Below are positions 56,353 to 64,000 of a DNA stretch of 64,000 nucleotides, piece after piece. Position numbers and translations under genes: made by a program. The stretch covers positions 19,483,277 to 19,547,276 of the forward strand of contig OX352761.1 in the NCBI GenBank assembly GCA_947095585.1, in the 5' to 3' direction. How positions within the stretch are numbered: position 1 is the first letter of the stretch; every line of letters starts with the position of its first letter. The stretch is from Nephrocerus scutellatus. Its lineage: Eukaryota; Arthropoda; Insecta; Diptera; Pipunculidae. The notes under the pieces were generated by a model. It saw only the letters and a program-made list of their open reading frames with translations, ran no database searches and was not told the origin of the DNA.

Positions 56353-58800
56353 TCATCATCATCATGATATTTGGCTCTAAAACCGGCGTAAGGTGCTAGC
56401 CTCTCACAAAAATTTTCTTCACCGGTCCCAATTTTGAGCCAATATCACCCAGCATCCTAAAGCATTCGAGCTAGGTATCCTGCCCACCGGAGCCTACCGA
56501 GCTTAATTCTCTTCACGATGTCGACATCGCGGTAACGCTCGTAGATCTCATCATTATAGAGTCTCCGGAATCGTCCTGCCTCACATACGGAGCCAACAAT
56601 TCTCCGAAAGACTTTTATCTCGAACGCGGCTAAGAGCACCCAAAATAGTCTCGGATCCATATGTTAGTGCTGGTGTGCCCATTGTCGTTTATACCAGCAG
56701 CTTGGATGTTATGGTTAAGATCCTGGATTTGAAAAGTCTTGACAGACTATAGTAGGCTTTGTTGGCCTTAAGTAACCGTGCGCGTATTTCTGGTTCCATG
56801 CTATTATCGGCTGCTACATTTGACCTAAGATAGTTAAAGAATTGAACTACTTCAAATTAGCGCTCCACTCTTTTAGTTGAGGAACCAATGCTGGATCTTC
56901 TACTCGCAGGCCATCATGTACTTTGTTTTGCTCTCATTTATGTGCAGCCCCAGATTTCAAGTCGTCTGGTCGATCTTGTAAAGCTCTTTGGTTTCTACCA
57001 ACAATGTCAGTGTCATCTGCGTCAACCAGTATCTGAATGAACTTATAGAGGATAGTTCCTCTCGCCGTTACGTCAGAATCTCGGATCATTTTCTTCAACG
57101 CCAGGATAACGACGACACAGGCCAGTCCATCCCCTTGTCGGAACCCGTTATAGATGTTGAATGGGCTTGATAGTTAAGATATCATAGGCGGCTTTAAAGT
57201 TTGTAAAAAAATAGTGTAGTGAGTTTTGAAACTCTGGACATTTTTCCATCACCTGCATAAAGGTGTAAATCTGATCAGTTGTTGATTTGCCTGGAATGAA
57301 GCCACACTGGTATAGACCAATTACGACTTAAGCGTATGGGGCTATCCTGTCTTGAAGGATAGAGGAGAATTGCTCCAATTACTCAATTAGCTGGCCATTT
57401 AACAACCCATGAAAGTGCTCTTCCCATTGCCTTAAGATGCCTTTGAGATTGGCGATCAGGTTACCCTCTTTGTCCTTGCAGTATGTGCAACGTGGTGTAT
57501 ATTGCGTCATACCGCGGACTCTTTGGTGGAACTTCCGCGTCTTTGTGCAGTTCTCGCTATCTGTACTGTTCTAGTTCACGGACAAGATTCTTCTCAAAGG
57601 CTTCTTTCTTTCTCCGGTGAACTGTTTTTTCATATCTTCTGAGCTATTTATATTCATATCCACGTGCCCGCGTTCTATGAGATAATTGCATTGCTCGGTA
57701 TGCAACATTCTTACGTTCAGTCGCTAGCTTGCATTCGTCATCGAACCAATCTTTCCGATCTCTACGACTACTGCCTAAGATGGAGTCAGCAGTACATATG
57801 AGAGTATTCTCAGTATTCTCTTCCACGCCAGATATCTCAGCCCCAGTACTTACTCTCCCTGAATTTAGGGCAAGTCCTATCGCTTGACCGTAGTTGTTGC
57901 TGGTCTCTTCAGCCATGTGGAACGAATCTGATTCGCAAATGCAGTCTTTCGTGATGATGCAGTCCGCGTCCGGTAGTTGTCCGAGTCGACGTTGGCAGCT
58001 CGGTACGTTCGTACCGTCATCAGGTTCGGTTGTGGCGGCGCCCTGCTACCACGACTCGTTGTCCATTCTCATTGGTGTTCTCGTGTAAGTTATGGGTGCC
58101 AATGTACTGCCTGAATACTGGCTCCCTACTGATACTGAGGGTAGGCATGGAGTTCCCGCTCGGCTAATCAGTCGAATTTCTTTTTCATCCTCTGTAGGTG
58201 CGTGAACGCTTATGAGGCTTATCTTTTTAATTCTGCCCCGCACGAGAGAAGGGTGCATACCCGTTCTTTTACTGTTATAAAGCCAATAACGGTGGGTTTC
58301 ATTCTTTTGCTGAGTAGAAACCCCACCCAGAGCACATTATGTCTTGCATGACAGCTGTAATATATGTAGGTATGTCATGTTCTGATTTTTGTGAGACACC
58401 AATCCCCGTTCACAGCATCTAATGGATTGCTGTTATTTCAGCATCATATTTGGACAGAGTATACCGACTAGTGGCTGTGCAGCTCGAGCTCTATACAGTG
58501 AGTGTACGTTCCATGAGAAAAATTTTAAATCGTTTAGCCGTTTTCGTTGCCGTGGTCGTCGTCGTTCTTTAGTGTATCCGAGGTTCTGTAACAAATTTTT
58601 TTTTATTAGCCTCTTGCCAACATTATTTTAAAGGGACTAGCCCGATCATTCAGCTTTTCCTGTGTTGGAGGAAAATTACCGGCGACTACACCGTGGAGAT
58701 TTGATACCACTTCCACCAGTCAGAGATAGTTACGGCCACCTGTAATTCTGATGCATTCTGTGTTATTCCATCTATTTGCTGATGGCACTTTCTATCTGAT
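56353..58800 (-). mobile_element. RTE-type LINE copy A8: most complete domain order, several deletions
   Basis: Left-to-right on plus is 3' to 5': ATCATCATCATCATGATATT tail; C-terminus RRIVGSVCEAGRFRRLYNDE and KRIKLGRLRWAGYLARML (56660-56457); thumb region; palm decayed to DADDTDIVG (about 57015); RT fingers with deletions (57060-57560); EN-RT linker DWFDDECKLATERKNVAYRA (57916-57644); endonuclease SVHAPTEDEKEI (58258-58046), then the YRARAAQ start near 58480, where ILSWN has decayed. Spans EN, RT and 3' end but with stops and at least three deletions, so it is not functional. Confidence 0.85.
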
Positions 58801-59520
58801 AAAATTAAAATAGCTTTGGGAAGACACCGTTTAAAGTTTATTTATTCAAAAACCGAAATTCCTTTTTTTTTTGAGTTGTTCCACTATCAAAGCAAAGCAA
58901 ACAAATTCTAAAAATAATAATCAAATAATCGCATTGTTTTCAAATTCCTTTGACCTTGATTTCCTTTAACATAGTTCAAGCTTATATTTGAAAAAGACAA
59001 AAAACGTAAATGCTAGAGGAAAAAAAATTCAAATTTGCTATTAAAGCAGCCGAATGCATGCCATCCATTATCAGGGAACAATATCCTCACACGTGATAAG
59101 TAACACTACGCTCAAGGTCCTGGCAAATTGGATTTACTCGCACACGTTATTTTAGCGACACACACATGTGAGCAAATTAGGATTTACAAAAGTCGTGACG
59201 CGTGCGAATTGTAATGATTCGCATTGCATTATTATTTTTATTACATTTTTAGTGCGTTCTCCTTGGGAAATGTGTGCATTGGTAATTATTGCTATTCAAG
59301 GATTTAACAGAAGCCCTTTCGTCTGCATATGAACTACATATATAGCAACAGAAGATCTTCGCAAATAAAAATGTATCTTGAAATGCATTCGAACGCATTT
59401 TGGTCAACAGGATACAGGCAAGCAGAACTTATTATCTACTACCTACCTGCCTAACTTCTTACAACTAACAGACACACACACTTATAAGTACATTTCATTG
59501 GAATTGTTTTTTTGTTTTTA
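58801..59520. other. No gene seen
   Basis: AT-rich unique DNA with poly-A/T runs. No frame with a recognisable product and no repeat of the window's families. Confidence 0.45.
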
Positions 59521-59692
59521 CACGATAATCTCGGAAGTCAGACCCAATGCTGAACATCTGATTTACGATGATCCGTCGTCCACTGTCATCATCTTGTTCA
59601 ACATAACAGCACGCGGTATGCGAACCGTCTTACGTGCCATAAATACAAGCGTAATGCCAACAGAGAAGGAATATTTTAAGGCGTTTTCCTAA
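59521..59692 (+). other. Short coding-like island, possible last exon
   Basis: Plus frame without stops reads EVRPNAEHLIYDDPSSTVII, then LFNITARGMRTVLRAINTSV and ends PTEKEYFKAFS with TAA at 59690-59692. The codons are GC-rich at third positions, unlike the surroundings. A long T-rich tract at about 59504-59520, followed by CGGAAG and GTCAG, could be a 3' splice site. On the minus strand a 25-codon frame MARKTVRIPRAVMLNKMMTV (then DDGSS) is also open over the same bases, so strand is uncertain. Product not recognised. Confidence 0.3.
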
Positions 59693-60370
59693 ATTGTTTA
59701 ATAAGGTGCCACAAATCAGGCATCAACAAACACACGGAGGATCTATTATGGCTGTGTTTCCATGGCGGGTACTGTCACTGTTTTACTGTCAATGTGGGTA
59801 ATTTGTGTTGAGCTGAGTTTTAATTGATGTGTGAAGGCAAAGCATCCTACAGAACCGTAAAATTGATTATGTAATATTTTGTCCTTTTGTTTGTCGAACA
59901 ACAGTGTGTAGTTCAGCAAAGGGCTTAACATCCAATCTGTTTGTGGGCGAGTGTAACAGATACAATAGATAGATCCATATATAATAACCGAAGGATGAAC
60001 ACTTTTTGTTATGTTAATTGAATAGTTTAGTGAGGTATTTTACATTGAAAAGGGTTAAGCTAGTTTTCCGTTGCATGTGCTTTGTATGGATTTGCATAAT
60101 ACACATAGAACTGACCTCCGGATTTGTACGTAAATGGTGATGTGATATGTTTGACCTTTCCTCATAAATCGGGTTGATAATTTGAATTTTTATATATTAC
60201 TCTATAACAAATTGAAGGCCGCTAGCCGCTGTAAGAAATTCTTTAAAAATAACTGTAAAATTTCCATTGTAAATTAAAAACTATAAACGTAAACGTGCAA
60301 AGTAAGGCATCAGTTATAAGAATTTTGACTCCTTTTAAAGTTAGGTAATTGTCTAATTTTAACATCATTC
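59693..60370. other. No gene seen
   Basis: AT-rich flank with no supported gene or family-level repeat. Confidence 0.4.
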
Positions 60371-60373
60371 TCA

Positions 60374-60757
60374 TTGCATTCTCTACAAGAAGGTTCCGGT
60401 CCTGGCCTCCTACAAAAAAATGTCCACTCCGGTACTGGTTTCGGACCGACGTCACCCAGTTTGGCATCCCTTAACAATGGAAGTTCTGGACTTGGCAATC
60501 CTTTCAATGTAGGCTGGATATGTCTAGCTGAGTTTCCTATATTGGCAGCACTGTAAATCAATCAGGATTCGGCTCGGAATGTCCTTTGTGGTAGGTTTTT
60601 TGGGACACGACAGCGAGAGCTTGACCGGCTACTCTAAAAGGATTGTGAAAACCAAGACGCCCAGAGTCTAGAGACGCCAAACTGACATCGGCTCAAAATC
60701 GGGATCGATGGAGAGATTTTATACGGGGCCGAGAGCAAAATATTATGATTGTGAACC
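60374..60757. mobile_element. Two RTE 3' ends in inverted orientation (copies A9/A10)
   Basis: 60374-60545 matches the RTE 3' region on the minus strand (GGTTCCGGTCCTGGCCTCCT, CCAGTTTGGCATCCC). 60568-60757 matches the same region on the plus strand (CGACAGCGAGAGCTTGACCG, CCCAGAGTCTAGAGACGCCA, CGGGATCGATGGAGAGATTT). They face each other about 25 bp apart as an imperfect palindrome of about 180-bp arms. Confidence 0.75.
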
Positions 60758-60908
60758 CCCGAAAATTTCTCCGTTAATTGGTATCACATTGGGAATGTAT
60801 GTGTGTATGCATGACATCCTGACTCAGTACAACATTGGACCAGCTCGCGATCCAATAACGTACCCAACAGTATTCTCTGATCATTGATTAGAGACGGTAC
60901 ATATCATA

Positions 60909-61642
60909 TCCGTTTCGGGAATTGAGATAAGTATATCTTTAGGGTTATATTTAGACCTGGGCTGTACATATTCGTTAGCTATATTAGCACATCTGGCAGT
61001 TGAAATAAAAAAATGTTAGCCCGACGATTGTTCTATGATGGTTGTTAGACGTGAACGCATAGCTCTCGTAATTAAACCACCTTCGCCTAACAGACAATAG
61101 ATTCGTATGTTAGTGGACATCGTTTTTTGCCTAGATCCTATGTTCTGCCGTTAATGCGTTTGCAGGCTCACTCGGCTCTTGTGGCACGCTCTGTAATCGA
61201 CCTAGTATGAGCATTCCAGTTTATCTAGCACAACACCTAGCTACTTGAGCTCACTGGAATACGTTGTGATAGTACCCCTAATAAAGAAAGGTCATAACTC
61301 AACGTTTTTTCTAGTGAGGTTTTTTCTGTACATCAACTAACATGCCCCTCCAATTATATCGGTCTTTAGATATTTGCGATATATGCCTCCAACGTTGCAC
61401 ATCTATCTCTCCATTGTAGGTCATATTCTACTTGTGCTTCAGCCCCTAGAGCGTTTTCCATTCGCTTTACATGTCCTAGCCAAATAAAACGACAAATATA
61501 AAGGTTGATGTTACTTATTACTATACACCACATAAAGTTTGTCCTTAAGTCTTCTTTTTAAATTCCCTATATTTACTTCGCATTCCCGTGGCTGGCTGGT
61601 TGGCTGGCTGGCTGGATGGTCGGTCAGATTTTCTGATCAATT
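60909..61642. repeat. Long direct repeat, copy 1 (734 bp)
   Basis: Identical, as far as I can read, to 63267-64000 at an offset of 2358 bp. It contains on the minus strand a LINE C-terminal remnant (FIWLGHVKRMENALGAEAQV then EYDLQWRDR, about 61490-61370) and the head of a CTGG/minisatellite element. The true right end of the repeat is unknown because copy 2 is cut by the window edge. Confidence 0.9.
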
Positions 61643-62230
61643 TTTAACCCACTTTTCAAAGCCCGATTTTATTGAAATTTTACGCACAAGTATATTTCCG
61701 GTGACAATACTTTCTATTAAATCTCCATGGACAACCCCCAGGGTCATGGGGCCCCATATAATTTTTTTTAAAAAAATTAACCCGATTTTCTTCAAATTTT
61801 ATAGAAGTATTCTCTATATTAACTTCACCTGCTCGTGGCAAGGATGTCGGTCGGTCGGTTTGTCGTGGAATCTTGCGACAAATTTTTAACCCACTTCCCA
61901 AGGCCCGATTTTATTGAAATTTGGCACACATGTGTATATTTAAAAATCAACCCGATATTCTATAAATTTTATACACATGTGAATCTCCATTTGACAACAC
62001 TTTTTGAAAAAAATTTGGGTGGCCTCGAGGTGGTGGGGCCCCATTTTTCAAAAAAATTAACCCGATATTCTTCAAATTTTATACACATGTGTATCTCCGA
62101 TGGACAACATTTTTTGTAAATTTTTTGAAGTGAACGGGCGCTGAGGCCCGAGGTGCTTCCATATATATATTTTTTAAAAATTAGCTCGATTTTCTTCAAA
62201 TTTTAATTTTTATGGGTTGTTTTTTTTAAA
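61551..62230 (+). repeat. Minisatellite element copies 3a/3b
   Basis: Two heads, TTTTTAAATTCCCTATATTT..CTTCGC at 61551 with CTGG repeats and TCTCTATATTAACTTCACCT at 61811, each followed by TTTTTAACCCACTT and CCCGATTTT units (61662, 61781, 61904, 61951, 62061). Units carry ACACATGTGxATCTCC, ACAACACTTTTTGxAAA and GGGGCCCCA blocks. The right end AATTTTTATGGGTTGTTTTT at 62208-62230 matches that at 8958. Non-coding. Confidence 0.7.
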
Positions 62231-63029
62231 TATGTGAGCGAAAACGGGATTGAAAATCTTCCAAGGAGTGTTAAGCTCGGAGCGACTAATGATATCTTCA
62301 TCCGTCTATCATCTTTTCAGTAGTTGCTTTGGATGAGTAGCCTTTCCTTAACTAAAAGTCACCATTGGCAAGAGTGGTTCTTTCTCGATTTGTAAACTGA
62401 TACTATGGCTCAAAGGAGGTAGACGAAATCCCTAACTAAATCAAGGTAATAGCTGTCCATTGTGACGTTCTGTGCAATAGGTGCGGTTTTGAGTGTTCCA
62501 TCTTGCTAATAACCAATACTTACTACGATGGGAAACGATACTTTTAGCCATATTTTCGCACCTTTGACTTAAGAAAATAATCTTGAGAAGAAAGTTTTTA
62601 TTTAAAAAAAAAACTAAAGTATATTGTTTTGTTTGTTAATATAATTATTTCTATGTTGTTTTTAATTGTTCTATTTTATGTGAATTTATATAACTAGTTA
62701 ACACAAAATTGGATCGCCAAAATGCTTCAACTGAAAAAGTGGGTAGCGAGAAATACCGTTTAAGATGCAATACTCCAACACGCCAAAGGAATTCTCACAC
62801 GTAAGACGTAAGTGTAGTCAAAGTTCAAAATTTATCAATTCGTCTTTGGTCGTAGGATTTGGGGCTCTGTCCATCTACTACGTGAAAATAAAATAAAAAG
62901 AAAGGTGGTACAGGAATTAAAGCTGCGAGAACCATCACATCCGTTGTCGTTTCGCAATGTGCCGTATGGCGACAGCAACCTTTGACTTATTGAAAATTTT
63001 GCAATAAGTTAATTTTGATAAATGTACCT
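62231..63029. other. Unassigned, probably old mobile DNA
   Basis: No supported gene. 62240-62300 resembles 27590-27630 on the minus strand. The rest is without clear homology in the window. Confidence 0.35.
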
Positions 63030-63195
63030 GTCACGTGTAGCCACTGGTTTATGCTGATAAACCGGCAACAATTGACGCCTTGAAGGCCAACATCGTTGGT
63101 ATTATTTGTGACATACGGCCAGTATGGCACAAAGTTGGACCACCAGAATGCACTTCGTCAAGAACAGCCGCATTCAAATGTTAATGCCATGTATT
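63030..63195 (+). mobile_element. Tc1/mariner-superfamily transposase C-terminal remnant
   Basis: Plus strand reads, with shifts, LWLWGYV-like sequence then YADKPATIDALKANIVGIIC and DIRPVWHKVGPPECTSSRTA. This fits the C-terminal pattern of the insect transposases whose N-terminal region is at 21285 (DKPxTxxxLxxNIxxxIxxI). Truncated and dead. Confidence 0.55.
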
Positions 63196-63266
63196 GATAT
63201 TTCGAATGAATAAAATAATTTGATTAAAATTAAAAACTGTATTATGTTATTTTTACAGTTTCAAGC

Positions 63267-64000
63267 TCCGTTTCGGGAATTGAGATAAGTATATCTTTAG
63301 GGTTATATTTAGACCTGGGCTGTACATATTCGTTAGCTATATTAGCACATCTGGCAGTTGAAATAAAAAAATGTTAGCCCGACGATTGTTCTATGATGGT
63401 TGTTAGACGTGAACGCATAGCTCTCGTAATTAAACCACCTTCGCCTAACAGACAATAGATTCGTATGTTAGTGGACATCGTTTTTTGCCTAGATCCTATG
63501 TTCTGCCGTTAATGCGTTTGCAGGCTCACTCGGCTCTTGTGGCACGCTCTGTAATCGACCTAGTATGAGCATTCCAGTTTATCTAGCACAACACCTAGCT
63601 ACTTGAGCTCACTGGAATACGTTGTGATAGTACCCCTAATAAAGAAAGGTCATAACTCAACGTTTTTTCTAGTGAGGTTTTTTCTGTACATCAACTAACA
63701 TGCCCCTCCAATTATATCGGTCTTTAGATATTTGCGATATATGCCTCCAACGTTGCACATCTATCTCTCCATTGTAGGTCATATTCTACTTGTGCTTCAG
63801 CCCCTAGAGCGTTTTCCATTCGCTTTACATGTCCTAGCCAAATAAAACGACAAATATAAAGGTTGATGTTACTTATTACTATACACCACATAAAGTTTGT
63901 CCTTAAGTCTTCTTTTTAAATTCCCTATATTTACTTCGCATTCCCGTGGCTGGCTGGTTGGCTGGCTGGCTGGATGGTCGGTCAGATTTTCTGATCAATT
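63267..64000. repeat. Long direct repeat, copy 2, cut by window end
   Basis: Begins TCCGTTTCGGGAATTGAGAT exactly as at 60909 and matches base for base to position 64000. It ends within the CTGG/GATCAATT head of the minisatellite element. Confidence 0.9.

Noticed and set aside
61539..62119. Plus-strand ORFs with repeated PDFIEI motifs, suggestive of a repeat protein
   Set aside because: The repetition is the minisatellite unit itself; frames shift between units and the other loci have stops, so it is not a protein-coding repeat.
60909..64000. LTR retrotransposon with 734-bp LTRs
   Set aside because: The repeats do not start TG or end CA, contain LINE and minisatellite sequence, and the 1.6 kb between them shows no gag-pol, primer-binding site or polypurine tract.

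Overview
The window looks like euchromatic DNA of a higher (brachyceran) fly. The background is AT-rich. The one intact long reading frame is a C2H2 zinc-finger protein with fly-style His/Gln/Asn/Ser-rich stretches. Introns appear to be very short or very long. Most of the rest is degraded transposon sequence (mariner, RTE-type and jockey/I-type LINEs, a tRNA-derived SINE, MITEs). The species cannot be named from sequence alone. There are no bacterial-type operons, CRISPR arrays or prokaryotic signals.

Layout. 1-3436: AT-rich 3' flank of the zinc-finger gene, with two hairpin MITEs and a local duplication. 3437-5140 (minus): a complete 567-codon single-exon CDS with two C-terminal zinc fingers, preceded by an in-frame stop and a strong 3' splice site, so an upstream 5'UTR exon is expected. 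5620-9190: dispersed repeats, an I/jockey-type LINE fragment with RNase H, and a mariner transposase split by a later minisatellite-bearing insertion. 9190-23390: mostly non-repetitive DNA that may be intronic or regulatory. It holds the most gene-like plus-strand signal outside the zinc-finger gene: a TATA box, a short first exon, a 56-bp intron and a 39-bp exon near 11.4-11.7 kb. It also holds a possible exon at 18.3 kb, several MITEs and a minisatellite array.

23390-58800 is a transposon graveyard. At least eight partial copies of one RTE-type LINE (endonuclease plus reverse transcriptase, ATGATG-type 3' tails) lie on both strands. Two copies of a second LINE, several jockey/I-type fragments and about eight copies of one tRNA-derived SINE are present, some nested in the LINEs. 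Low-repeat islands (about 31-33 kb, 40-41 kb, 43-44 kb, 46-48 kb, 54-55.6 kb) carry microsatellites but no gene I can support. 58800-64000 has a short coding-like island at 59.5 kb, an inverted pair of RTE ends, and a 734-bp direct repeat (offset 2358 bp, identical as far as I can read) that runs off the right edge.

Interpretation: one real regulatory gene on the minus strand, a possible plus-strand gene starting near 11.4 kb with a transposon-filled intron, and a well-preserved record of nested insertions. I found no convincing new biological system. The most original leads are the micro-exon gene start, the minisatellite element that split a mariner, and the unexplained direct repeat at the right edge.
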